The translations under genes were made by a program, and so were the position numbers. Shown piece after piece: positions 1 through 7,028 of a DNA stretch of 12,729 nt. The stretch spans positions 1 to 12,729 of the forward strand of contig CABQND010000054.1 in assembly GCA_902465495.1 (NCBI GenBank). The letters run 5' to 3'. The first letter of the stretch is position 1; every line of letters starts with the position of its first letter. This DNA is from an uncultured Eubacteriales bacterium (GTDB taxonomy: Bacteria; Bacillota; Clostridia; Christensenellales; Borkfalkiaceae). The notes below the pieces were generated by a model, which saw nothing but the letters and a program-made list of their open reading frames with translations, was not told the origin of the DNA and made no database searches.

Positions 1-1961
1 ACTTCAAGGTTCCAACGAAGAGTTTCGATTTCGTCGGCAGAGATGCCGAGTGTAGAAAACGGAATAAAGATTTCCATTGCATATCCTTCGTCGGCGGGGA
101 GTAAAAGATCGGGTGTGCCGTACACCTGTATGCCGCGGAAGACATTCATTTGTGCCTGAGAGAGATAAAGGTTGACATTTCCGTTAATTACAGCCCAAGC
201 GGCATTTGCGTCAGTTTGGTAAACGCGCAGAATATCGTTGGCGCCCAGCCAGACAAGAGTTTGTCCTGTAGTGCGGGCATTCGATTCAAGGCCCGTAGTT
301 TCAAAGAACAACCCCAGGTTGTCGGCAAGAGTGCGGATATCGCCGTCAAAGTTGGAAGTAGCTATTTTACTGACAATTTCTGTGTCTTTTATGTATGCTC
401 CCACATAAATTCCATCATCGGTATAGAAAGTGCGGAAGGAAGTTTTGTTATCGCCTAGGTCAAACAGCTTATAATCTTGCCAGATCGCTTCATTCATTAC
501 ACCGTCCAGAGTAACTCCTTTTTCGACGGTAATATTTGCGGTAACAGGGGTAAAATGATCGTTCCAAATTGCTTTTCCGTTTAAGGAGAAATTTTTACCA
601 GCGACGAGGTCGGAAGCAGCCGGGGTATCCCACTCGATGTAGGTCAGTCGTGCGTTTCCGTCCGCCGTATTCAATTTATCCATTTGCGGCAGCGCGAACT
701 CGCTGCCCTCGTTAACGGTGTAGGATAGTGATTGCCCTTCGGAAACAGGGATATTCCTTGCCGCGGAGAGGAGGGCTGCTCCAAATCTTCTGCCGAGCGT
801 GATCATGTCCGGGGCGTAGAAGTGATACCAATCCCAAAGCCCCATTTCAAGATCTGAGGTGGAAATAAAGAATGCATTTTCTACTTTATCCGCAACACGT
901 TTTTGAATGGAACGGATTTCGTTTGCAAAGCAATCTACTCTGGTATTGATTTCGCCGATGATAAAAGGCATATTGGGAGTTTCCAGTGCATCACGCAAAT
1001 CGTTTATCAAGTTTTCGAGATTACGTTCATAACAGGTCATTTCATTCCAGACGCCCGCGTCCGCTTCGCCTTGCATCCACATCATTCCGCGAATACGAGT
1101 TTCGTAACCTTCTTCTTGTAGGGCAAAAATCTGAGCACGGACAGTGTTTACAAAATTTGCGTACAGGTCTCCTACATATTCACCGTCCAATTGCGGATAA
1201 TACGCGAGTTCATTGATCCAGCCGATATTTTCACGATATGAAGTCGGGGGCAGCCAGCGATAGAAGAGGTTTGTTCCGCCCCAAGTATATTTTATTATAG
1301 CAACGCTTGCGTCACCGTCGTTGTCGAGGGGATAGTAATCGTCAAAAGTGTCTGCCATTCCGATCTCCGGTCCGAAATGGTCGGCTGTCAGGCCGAGTCC
1401 TCCGCGTACAGTCGTCCAAGTATTGACGTTTCCTGAAAAATTTGTAGCTGTTTCACCTGCCGAATAAATACGCACGTTTTCATTCGGCTCCATAAGCGCC
1501 TTATCTTCTGCATTGAGCAATTGCGGGATTTGGGAAATACCAAGGGCATTGCTTTGTCCGCCGATGAGGTATACATCCATTACTTTTTTTTCGGAAACGG
1601 AAATCTCTTCGGTAGCTATTTTTTCCTCACCTTCCCAGCGCATGGAAAGGGAATAGGTTTGACCGCGGTTTACCGTATAATTACCGCTTTTTTGCCAACT
1701 TCCGTCGTCCAAACGATATTCAGCGCCTTTTGGAGGATAGACATTAAGAGTAGTGCCTGCGAGATCATAAATGATTTCGGGTGCGGTATTTTCTGTATTT
1801 TGATCTGTTGTTTCTTGTTCATCTTCAGTTTCTTCTTGATTGTCTTCGGTGTTGGTATTGCTGTTTTTGTCCTGATCGGTCGAGTTGGTGCATCCGGCAA
1901 GCAAAGCAAAAATAAAAAGCAATGCCAGCAGCAGAACGATGCTTCTTAAACTTTTTTTCAT
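1..1961 (-). CDS. Secreted lipoprotein, SASA/CE6-type carbohydrate esterase with CBM9-like module (3' end beyond window)
   Basis: Reads open from 1961 to the window's left edge (653 codons seen, C-terminus missing). Residues 1-24 form a lipoprotein signal peptide: KK/R start, hydrophobic core and lipobox LLAG-C24. An acidic, Asn/Gln/Thr-rich linker follows (25-59), then a small beta-rich segment (60-125). The esterase domain (about 127-400) has GGQSN with nucleophile Ser137, WMQGEADA (295-302) and DWYH (D377, H380), matching the SASA/CE6 family of sialate or xylan O-acetylesterases. From about 475 a CBM9/DOMON-like region begins with LDGVMNEAIW and later has EIFIPF. Inferred role: a surface-anchored esterase deacetylating a host or plant glycan; the substrate cannot be told. 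AAGGAG lies 7 nt before this ATG and 4 nt before a tandem ATG at 1964, so the second ATG is preferred. It is divergent from an AraC-type regulator that probably controls it. Confidence 0.88.
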   Translation of the reverse strand, partial: MKKSLRSIVLLLALLFIFALLAGCTNSTDQDKNSNTNTEDNQEETEDEQETTDQNTENTAPEIIYDLAGTTLNVYPPKGAEYRLDDGSWQKSGNYTVNRGQTYSLSMRWEGEEKIATEEISVSEKKVMDVYLIGGQSNALGISQIPQLLNAEDKALMEPNENVRIYSAGETATNFSGNVNTWTTVRGGLGLTADHFGPEIGMADTFDDYYPLDNDGDASVAIIKYTWGGTNLFYRWLPPTSYRENIGWINELAYYPQLDGEYVGDLYANFVNTVRAQIFALQEEGYETRIRGMMWMQGEADAGVWNEMTCYERNLENLINDLRDALETPNMPFIIGEINTRVDCFANEIRSIQKRVADKVENAFFISTSDLEMGLWDWYHFYAPDMITLGRRFGAALLSAARNIPVSEGQSLSYTVNEGSEFALPQMDKLNTADGNARLTYIEWDTPAASDLVAGKNFSLNGKAIWNDHFTPVTANITVEKGVTLDGVMNEAIWQDYKLFDLGDNKTSFRTFYTDDGIYVGAYIKDTEIVSKIATSNFDGDIRTLADNLGLFFETTGLESNARTTGQTLVWLGANDILRVYQTDANAAWAVINGNVNLYLSQAQMNVFRGIQVYGTPDLLLPADEGYAMEIFIPFSTLGISADEIETLRWNLE

Positions 1962-1990
1962 CATTTTTCTCCTTTTTGATTGCTGATTTA

Positions 1991-2019
1991 ATTATACGCG
2001 CATGGCATGCTGTGTGCAA
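1991..2019 (-). promoter_or_regulatory. Sigma-A type promoter of the esterase lipoprotein gene
   Basis: On the minus strand, -35 TTGCAC (2019-2014) and -10 TATAAT (1996-1991) are separated by exactly 17 bp. The predicted transcript starts near 1984 and has a short leader of about 20 nt with the AAGGAG ribosome site. The spacer contains GCATGGCATGC (2000-2010), an inverted repeat with one central base, which could be an operator. Confidence 0.75.
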
Positions 2020-2023
2020 GAGT

Positions 2024-2061
2024 TATTTTTGCTAATAATTTATATTTTTGTGCTGTTTTTG
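2024..2061. promoter_or_regulatory. Possible AraC-family operator: direct repeats between divergent promoters
   Basis: TATTTTTG occurs at 2024-2031 and again at 2043-2050, 19 bp apart, with a related GTTTTTG at 2055-2061. The block lies just upstream of the esterase -35 and between the two divergent promoters. AraC-family proteins commonly bind direct repeats about two helical turns apart. The stretch is T-rich, so chance repetition is possible. Confidence 0.3.
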
Positions 2062-2069
2062 AATAAAAC

Positions 2070-2098
2070 TTGACCTTGAAGAGCACATATGATATAAT
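2070..2098 (+). promoter_or_regulatory. Sigma-A promoter of the AraC-family regulator, firing at the start codon
   Basis: TTGACC (2070-2075), a 17-bp spacer and a perfect TATAAT (2093-2098). Standard geometry puts +1 at 2105, which is the A of the regulator's ATG. No ribosome-binding sequence fits between -10 and ATG, so a leaderless mRNA is predicted. Confidence 0.8.
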
Positions 2099-2104
2099 TC
2101 TGGC

Positions 2105-2962
2105 ATGAAAACAAGATTGGATTTCAGAGAAGGGAGTTATAAGTATTCATTCCCGCGCGTTGCGGATGAAGTGGCTTCGCTGTATTATTCCACGCTGAAC
2201 GGATATGAAGAGATCGGAAGCAATTATTATTTAGAACGGAAAGATGTGCCGAATGTGCTTCTAACGATGACGATGCGAGGGGAAGCGGTGATGCATTACG
2301 GTGGCGAAATGCATGCGTTAAAGAAGGGTGCGCTTGTATTTATTGATTGCAGGGAACCACATATATTTTATCCGACAAGTGAAGATTGGAGTATTTTATA
2401 TCTTCATGTTTCGGGAGGGGATTCTTTTGCTATTCGGCGCGAATTTTATGATGTATTTGGGCCTGTTTGTTACGATTTTAGCATAGATCTTTATGCGGGG
2501 GAAATAAAAAAAATTTTTACATTGCAGAAAGCAAGCGGGAACCGATTGTGTGAAATTTCGGCATGCATTTACAATTTGCTGATGCGAATTCTTGCGCATT
2601 GCCGCGAGAAAAAGGCACCGCTTGTTTCAAAATCGGTTTATGCGGCACAAATTTTTATTCGGGAAAATTATAGGAAGGATATCGGGGTAGCAGAGGTTGC
2701 CAGAGCGGTTAACCTGTCCAAATACCATTTAGAAAGAGAATTTCGTAAGCATACAGGAGCATCTATTGCCGAAACGATCGCTGATTTACGTTTTGCGTAC
2801 AGCAAAACGCTGTTGGCAAACAAGTCATGTACGGTTTCGTTTGCGGCGGAAGAGGCGGGATTTCATTCGACACAACCGCTTATTAAAATGTATAAAGAGC
2901 GGCTTGGAATTGTTCCGTCAAAATATTATGCGTATGTAGATGAAGTTTTGATGGAACCGTAG
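2105..2962 (+). CDS. AraC-family transcriptional regulator (cupin-like sensor plus double HTH)
   Basis: A 285-residue protein of typical AraC/XylS size. The N-terminal half (about 1-170) resembles the cupin-like sugar-sensing domain, including a run ending DCREPHIFYP of the kind seen in such sensors. The C-terminal 100 residues carry the two helix-turn-helix units: IGVAEVARAVNLSKYHLERE with FRKHTG, then VSFAAEEAGFHS leading to LGIVPSKYY. It is divergent from the esterase lipoprotein, which it probably activates in response to a carbohydrate signal (inference). The ATG at 2105 is the only reasonable start: an in-frame TGA lies at 2090-2092 with no start codon between, and the next in-frame ATG would remove about 50 residues of the sensor. 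No Shine-Dalgarno sequence precedes it. Confidence 0.9.
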   Translation: MKTRLDFREGSYKYSFPRVADEVASLYYSTLNGYEEIGSNYYLERKDVPNVLLTMTMRGEAVMHYGGEMHALKKGALVFIDCREPHIFYPTSEDWSILYLHVSGGDSFAIRREFYDVFGPVCYDFSIDLYAGEIKKIFTLQKASGNRLCEISACIYNLLMRILAHCREKKAPLVSKSVYAAQIFIRENYRKDIGVAEVARAVNLSKYHLEREFRKHTGASIAETIADLRFAYSKTLLANKSCTVSFAAEEAGFHSTQPLIKMYKERLGIVPSKYYAYVDEVLMEP

Positions 2963-2981
2963 CTAGTGTAGTTAGAATTTC

Positions 2982-3031
2982 TATACGAAAGCGCGCAGCC
3001 GAAAAAATGTTCGGCTGCGCGCTTTCGTATA
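2982..3031. terminator. Perfect 22-bp inverted repeat between convergent genes, probable bidirectional terminator
   Basis: The arms 2982-3003 and 3010-3031 are exact reverse complements around a 6-nt loop (3004-3009). The stem has a GC-rich core and lies between the stop of the AraC-family gene (2962) and the stop of the flavoprotein gene (3038). Neither side has a classical uninterrupted U-tract; the plus side becomes T-rich only about 10 nt later. Its position suggests transcription termination or 3'-end protection for both convergent transcripts. Confidence 0.7.
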
Positions 3032-3037
3032 TGAATA

Positions 3038-4732
3038 TCATTTGTTTTTCATGCCGCAAAGGTGTCTGGAAATGCTGTCGTATACACTTCCTTCGGCAAC
3101 AACTTTATAAAAGCGCATACCTCCTGCCAGATTTGAGCAATCGAATCCGTGCGAGGCGAGGATGCGGCAGGCAATGTAACTGCGCAGACCGCTGTAGCAG
3201 TTGACATAAATTTTTTTGTTCTTATCAAGCTCGGAAAGGCGATTACGGAGTTCGTCGACCGGGATATTTATGGCGCCGTCAAAGTGCGCTTCGTTAAATT
3301 CCTCTTTGGTTTGCGTATCGAGCAAAAGAGCATTTTTGTCTGCGCGGATAACATCCATATCTTTCCAGGTATGTTGTTTTACGATGCCGCTTCGCACGTT
3401 TTCGATGACAAATCCAGCCATATTGACCGGGTCTTTTGCGGAAGAATAGGGAGGAGCATAACAAAGATCGAGTTCGGTAAGATCCAGTGCTGTCATTTTT
3501 GCGCGAATCGCGGTTGCAAGTACATCGATTCGCTTTTCCACACCGCCGAATCCGATTGCTTGCGCTCCGAGAATGCGCCCTGTCTTTTTTTCAAAAAGGA
3601 CTTTCAGCGTCATATTGCGAGCGCCGGGATAGTAAGTCGCGTGATCAGGCAAAAAGAGGAGAACGTTGTCAGTGTCAAAGCCTGCCGAAAGGGCAGCCCG
3701 TTCGTTCAGTCCCGTTGCAGCGGCTGTCATATCAAATAACTTTAAAACGGAAGATCCTTGCGCGCCTTTATAAGAACTTGCTATATTGGCGACATTGTCT
3801 GCGGCAATTCTGCCTTGTTTGTTGGCTGGGCCGGCAAGAGGTATAAGAGTATCCTGTCCGGTTAAGTTATTTTTAATGAGAACGGCATCGCCTACGGCAA
3901 AGATGTCGGGATCAGAAGTGCGCATATGTTCGTCGACAAGCACAGCGCCTTTTGTCCCCAATGCCAGATTTGCGTCTGCGGCAAGTTCGGTTTCCGGTAG
4001 AACGCCGATTGCAACGAGTGCAATGTCCGCAGAAATATTTTCTTTGCCTTCGATTTCGGCAATGACTTGATTTCCTGATTTGTATAGGGAGGTGACTTTA
4101 TGGAAAAGACGCAGGTCAATTCCTTTTTCGCGCAAGTGGGAGTGCAGAATGCAAGCCATATCATAATCGAAGGGGGTCATGATCTGATCTTCCAACTGCA
4201 AAAGCGTAACGCGAATGCCGCGGTGGGTCAGGTTTTCCGCTGTTTCTAAACCGATGAAACCGCCGCCGATAACGATTGCGCTTTGAACGGGGTTTGCTTT
4301 CAGAAAATCGTCGATTCGGAAAGTATCTTCCACGGTGCGCATGGTAAAAGTTCGGTCGTTTTTCGTAGCAAAGGGCGGGAAGATCGCTTTTGCCCCCGGA
4401 GAATAAATGAGCTTATCATAGCTTTCAGTATACTCCTTACCCGAAGTGAGTTCGCGGACATATACGCGGTGCTCTTGCGGCAAAATTTTGGTTACCTCGC
4501 TATGCACGCGCACGTCGACGTTGAAGCGTTTTTTGAAACTGGCAGGAGTTTGCAATGTCAGCTTTTTCCGTTCGGTAATGACGCCGCCAACGTAATAGGG
4601 CAATCCGCAGTTTGCATAGGAAACAAATCCTCCACGCTCGAAGACTATAATTTCCGCGTTTTCGTCCAGGCGGCGCAGTCTTGCTGCCGCCGTAGCGCCT
4701 CCTGCGACGCCGCCGATAATAACAACTTTCAT
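3038..4732 (-). CDS. CoA-disulfide reductase family flavoprotein with C-terminal rhodanese domain
   Basis: A 564-residue pyridine nucleotide-disulfide oxidoreductase of the single-cysteine class. FAD motif GGVAGG at 7-12; SYANCGLPYY with active-site Cys42; NAD(P)-binding GGGFIG at 156-161; second FAD motif FAVGDA near 278-283. The CYAPPYSSAKDP segment is typical of CoA-disulfide reductases. A rhodanese domain follows (about 455-550) with CYSGLRS, catalytic Cys512. Known relatives with this fusion (CoADR-RHD and NPSR) reduce CoA disulfide, CoA persulfide or polysulfide with NAD(P)H; the exact substrate here is inferred. It is the last gene of the trxA-rhodanese operon, 62 bp after the preceding stop. 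GAGG 8 nt before the ATG supports the start. An NADH oxidase role is the main alternative. Confidence 0.9.
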   Translation of the reverse strand: MKVVIIGGVAGGATAAARLRRLDENAEIIVFERGGFVSYANCGLPYYVGGVITERKKLTLQTPASFKKRFNVDVRVHSEVTKILPQEHRVYVRELTSGKEYTESYDKLIYSPGAKAIFPPFATKNDRTFTMRTVEDTFRIDDFLKANPVQSAIVIGGGFIGLETAENLTHRGIRVTLLQLEDQIMTPFDYDMACILHSHLREKGIDLRLFHKVTSLYKSGNQVIAEIEGKENISADIALVAIGVLPETELAADANLALGTKGAVLVDEHMRTSDPDIFAVGDAVLIKNNLTGQDTLIPLAGPANKQGRIAADNVANIASSYKGAQGSSVLKLFDMTAAATGLNERAALSAGFDTDNVLLFLPDHATYYPGARNMTLKVLFEKKTGRILGAQAIGFGGVEKRIDVLATAIRAKMTALDLTELDLCYAPPYSSAKDPVNMAGFVIENVRSGIVKQHTWKDMDVIRADKNALLLDTQTKEEFNEAHFDGAINIPVDELRNRLSELDKNKKIYVNCYSGLRSYIACRILASHGFDCSNLAGGMRFYKVVAEGSVYDSISRHLCGMKNK

Positions 4733-4794
4733 AATGATAACCTCATATTGCGTTTTTTGGACGCTGTGCTGGATGCGGTGTTCTTGCTGTCGGA

Positions 4795-5103
4795 TTAGTG
4801 AGTCCGCTCAATGGCACCGTGGTAATGGAGAATTCCGCCGATATTGACGGCATCTTTTCCTTGCGTTTTTAAGAAACGGACAGCTTGAGCACTTCGTGCA
4901 CCGCTTCGGCAGTAAACGAAAAGTTTTCCCGAGGGAATCGAAGCTTTTGCGAGAGTGTCGAGAGGGATGTTGATCGCGCCCGGGATATGGCCTTGTAAAA
5001 ATTCTTCATGCGTTCTGACATCCAAAAGGATACCGCCGCATTTTTTTGCTTCGCTCACACTTTCGTCCAAAGTCGGTTTTTGAAAGAGAGAGAAGATGCT
5101 CAC
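4795..5103 (-). CDS. Single-domain rhodanese (sulfurtransferase)
   Basis: A 102-residue cytosolic rhodanese-like protein with no signal peptide. It shows LLDVRTHEEF (26-35), GHIPGAINIPL (38-48) and the active loop CRSGARS with Cys65, which would carry a persulfide. The six-residue loop beginning CRSGAR is that of sulfur rather than phosphate enzymes. The start is GTG: its GTGA overlaps the trxA stop by 4 nt, and GGAGG (5115-5111) lies 7 nt upstream, so translation is probably coupled to trxA. With thioredoxin before it and a rhodanese-fused CoA-disulfide reductase after it, a role in moving sulfane sulfur between low-molecular-weight thiols is a reasonable inference. The physiological sulfur donor is unknown. 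Confidence 0.9.
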   Translation of the reverse strand: MSIFSLFQKPTLDESVSEAKKCGGILLDVRTHEEFLQGHIPGAINIPLDTLAKASIPSGKLFVYCRSGARSAQAVRFLKTQGKDAVNIGGILHYHGAIERTH

Positions 5104-5402
5104 AGTAACGCCTCCAATGCTTCTTTGGGCCGAGCGCCTGCTGTCTGTGCTTTTACTTTGCCGTTTTCAAGGACAATGAAGGTCGGAATGGAAAAAATTC
5201 CGAATTTTTCAGCAAGTTCGCTTTCTTCATCTACATTCACTTTTCCAAAGCGGATTTCCGGGTGTTCTTCGGCAAGTTTTTCAACGACAGGCGACATAGC
5301 GCGGCAGGGTCCGCACCATCCTGCCCAAAAATCCAAAAGGACAGTTCCGTTTTGTTTGAGTACTTCTTCTTCAAAATTATTTTTCGTGATCGTTTTAACC
5401 AT
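5100..5402 (-). CDS. trxA: Thioredoxin
   Basis: A 100-residue classical thioredoxin covering the whole fold. The active site is WAGWCGPC with Cys30 and Cys33, and the cis-proline is in SIPTF (Pro73). The C-terminus is slightly short but complete. It reduces protein disulfides in the cytosol using thioredoxin reductase, which is not encoded in this window. It heads a three-gene operon with a rhodanese (4-nt overlap) and a CoA-disulfide-reductase-like flavoprotein, which points to repair of disulfide or persulfide stress. The start is supported by GGAGGT (5416-5411) 8 nt upstream. The promoter has a good -10 but no -35, with a palindrome at the activator position, so expression is likely controlled by a Crp-like factor. 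Many Clostridia carry several thioredoxins; this need not be the only one. Confidence 0.95.
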   Translation of the reverse strand: MVKTITKNNFEEEVLKQNGTVLLDFWAGWCGPCRAMSPVVEKLAEEHPEIRFGKVNVDEESELAEKFGIFSIPTFIVLENGKVKAQTAGARPKEALEALL

Positions 5403-5432
5403 TTTATGATACCTCCGTTATTTTGTGCTCTT

Positions 5433-5438
5433 AGTATA
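5433..5438 (-). promoter_or_regulatory. -10 element of the trxA operon promoter (activator-dependent type)
   Basis: TATACT on the minus strand (5438-5433), 30 bp upstream of the trxA ATG, gives a predicted +1 near 5426 and a leader of about 23 nt. The hexamer at a 17-bp spacing reads CGGTAT, a poor -35. This suggests the promoter needs an activator. Confidence 0.55.
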
Positions 5439-5460
5439 GCGCATTTTTGGTGGAAATACC

Positions 5461-5473
5461 GTAACAATGTTAC
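5461..5473. promoter_or_regulatory. Palindromic operator GTAAC-N3-GTTAC, candidate Crp/Fnr-type site
   Basis: GTAACAATGTTAC is a perfect inverted repeat centred at 5467. Relative to the predicted trxA +1 (5426) this is about -41, the position where Crp/Fnr proteins activate class II promoters. A Crp/Fnr-family gene lies immediately upstream on the same strand. Against it, Crp/Fnr sites normally have even-length symmetry, and this one has a single central base. Confidence 0.5.
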
Positions 5474-5481
5474 ATAAAAGA

Positions 5482-5518
5482 AAAAAATTAAAAAATAAAA
5501 ACGGCAGGAAGCCGTTTT
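5482..5518 (-). terminator. Intrinsic terminator after the crp-like gene
   Basis: An 8-bp stem, AAAACGGC pairing with GCCGTTTT (5518-5511 with 5505-5498 on the minus strand), has a 5-nt loop. It is followed by a long T-rich tract running to 5482. It lies 40 nt after the stop of the Crp/Fnr-family gene and separates that operon from trxA. Confidence 0.9.
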
Positions 5519-5557
5519 CAATGGAAGTTTGTTTTTTTGAAAATTGGATGTATTTCT

Positions 5558-6211
5558 TTATTTTTCCGTCAGCGCGCGCAATCCTTGTTTGTCGAGGATA
5601 CGAATTCCGCCGCGGAAAAGAGAGACCAGTCCGTCTTCTTCAAAATATTTCAGCATGCGAGAAACCGCTTCGCGTACAGTGCCAAGATGGGAGGCGAGCT
5701 GTTCGTGAGTGATTTTAAGTTCATCGGACCCGCAGTAATCTCTTTCCTGCAATAGTAAGGCAGCCAGTCTAACGTCAAATTTTTTATTAAGCACTTCATC
5801 CAAAACCCACATGGCGTTTGAGAAACGCTGAGCCATCAGAGCGTTTGTAAATTTCGCGACCGCAAGGGAAGATTCGGAAAGGTCTTTAAAGGCTTTTGCG
5901 GGCATTAAGAGGATGGAACAATCGGTTTCGGCAGTCACGAACACCTCAAAAGAGATGTTTGAAAGCATACAGGAGGCGCTCAGCAAGCAGGTTTCATTTT
6001 CTGTAAGACGATACAAGGTGATTTCTTTTCCTTCTTCGGATACGGTATAAACGCGCAATCTTCCGTGTAAAACAAATATGAGTCCCGCGCAATCGCCGCG
6101 GTGGATCATTTGACCGCGCGAAAAGTTACGTTCATGTACGGAAGTTTTGTACATTTCTCGTTCTTTTTCGGTTAGATCCTTGAAAAAAGGAAAGTTTTCA
6201 AAAGCGTTCAT
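5558..6211 (-). CDS. Crp/Fnr-family transcriptional regulator
   Basis: A 217-residue protein with a cyclic-nucleotide-binding-like beta roll (about 5-115), a dimer helix (about 116-145) and a C-terminal winged helix-turn-helix (167-207). The recognition helix contains RExxSR (R180, E181, S184, R185), combining features of CRP and FNR. There is no FNR-type N-terminal cysteine cluster, so an Fe-S oxygen sensor of that kind is unlikely. It has Cys41, Cys75, Cys81, Cys98 and Cys160; the Cys75-x5-Cys81 pair in ENETCLLSASC lies where CRP binds its effector, so thiol, metal or sulfur sensing is possible (inference). It follows the ZIP transporter with 2 or 3 nt between the genes and no good ribosome site, suggesting translational coupling. 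The likely target is the trxA promoter next door. Confidence 0.9.
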   Translation of the reverse strand: MNAFENFPFFKDLTEKEREMYKTSVHERNFSRGQMIHRGDCAGLIFVLHGRLRVYTVSEEGKEITLYRLTENETCLLSASCMLSNISFEVFVTAETDCSILLMPAKAFKDLSESSLAVAKFTNALMAQRFSNAMWVLDEVLNKKFDVRLAALLLQERDYCGSDELKITHEQLASHLGTVREAVSRMLKYFEEDGLVSLFRGGIRILDKQGLRALTEK

Positions 6212-6214
6212 ATT

Positions 6215-7009
6215 TTACCCGATGGTGACGTCTAAAATCATCATTATAAAAAAGCCAAGCAGGATGCTTGCGGTGCCGAGATGGGAATGTTCGCCACCGT
6301 AAGCTTCGGGGACAAGTTCATCCAAAACCACATAAAGCATTGCACCGGCGGCAAAAGAAAGCGCCCAAGGCATAATGCCGGTAATGATACTGGCAAGAAG
6401 AACGGCGATGATTCCAAAAATCGGCTCGACGATTCCGGAAAGGGCGCCGCAGGCAAAAGCTTTGCCTTTGCTTACACCGGCTGAGCGAAGGGGCAGGGAA
6501 ACCGCAGCTCCTTCGGGAAAGTTTTGCAGTCCCATGCCTACGGCAAGGGCAATGGCGCTGAGCAGAGCGCCTGTTCCGTTGCCGAGCGCGGCTGCGGCGA
6601 AAGCAAGCCCGACGGTCATGCCTTCGGGAATATTGTGCAGGGTAACGGCAAAAACGAGCATTGTCGATTTTTTCCAATGCACGGGATGTCCTTCGGGTTC
6701 GGCGCTAGGTGTATGCAGATGAGGAAGCAGTCGGTCAAACAGAAATAAAAACAGGCAACCGAGTACGAATCCGCCGCCGATTGGTAAAAGGATATTCTTT
6801 CCTTCGGATTCCAGTTGCTCGATGGCGGGCAGAATAAGTGAGAATACGGCTGCGGCCGTCATTATTCCGGCGGCGAATCCGAAAATGATCTGTTGTACTT
6901 TATGGGGAAGGTCTTTTTTGAAAAAAAATACTGTTGCTGCGCCCAAAACGGTCGCAAGACAGGTGGCGCCGGTCCCGATGATCGTAAAAATAAGTTGTCT
7001 GCCCAGCAT
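6215..7009 (-). CDS. ZIP-family divalent metal transporter (GufA-like)
   Basis: A 264-residue integral membrane protein with about eight hydrophobic segments. Metal-site motifs are HNIPEG (125-130) and QNFPEG (162-167); the second has Gln where many ZIPs have His, as is usual in the GufA branch. A short His-containing loop (H97, H99, H108, H111) lies before the first motif, and EHSH sits near the C-terminus. ZIP proteins move zinc, iron or manganese into the cytosol; the metal cannot be assigned here. The ATG at 7009 has AAGGAG 4 nt upstream, a little close but the best site. It is the first gene of a two-gene operon with a Crp/Fnr-family regulator, so metal uptake and redox control may be linked. 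Confidence 0.9.
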   Translation of the reverse strand: MLGRQLIFTIIGTGATCLATVLGAATVFFFKKDLPHKVQQIIFGFAAGIMTAAAVFSLILPAIEQLESEGKNILLPIGGGFVLGCLFLFLFDRLLPHLHTPSAEPEGHPVHWKKSTMLVFAVTLHNIPEGMTVGLAFAAAALGNGTGALLSAIALAVGMGLQNFPEGAAVSLPLRSAGVSKGKAFACGALSGIVEPIFGIIAVLLASIITGIMPWALSFAAGAMLYVVLDELVPEAYGGEHSHLGTASILLGFFIMMILDVTIG

Positions 7010-7028
7010 AGCTCTCCTTCGTGATGCG

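Noticed and set aside
1521..1949. Plus-strand open frame of 142 codons with a hydrophobic stretch
   Set aside because: It is antisense to the esterase lipoprotein signal peptide and linker, which have clear family motifs, a promoter and a ribosome site. The hydrophobicity is a product of reading that region backwards.
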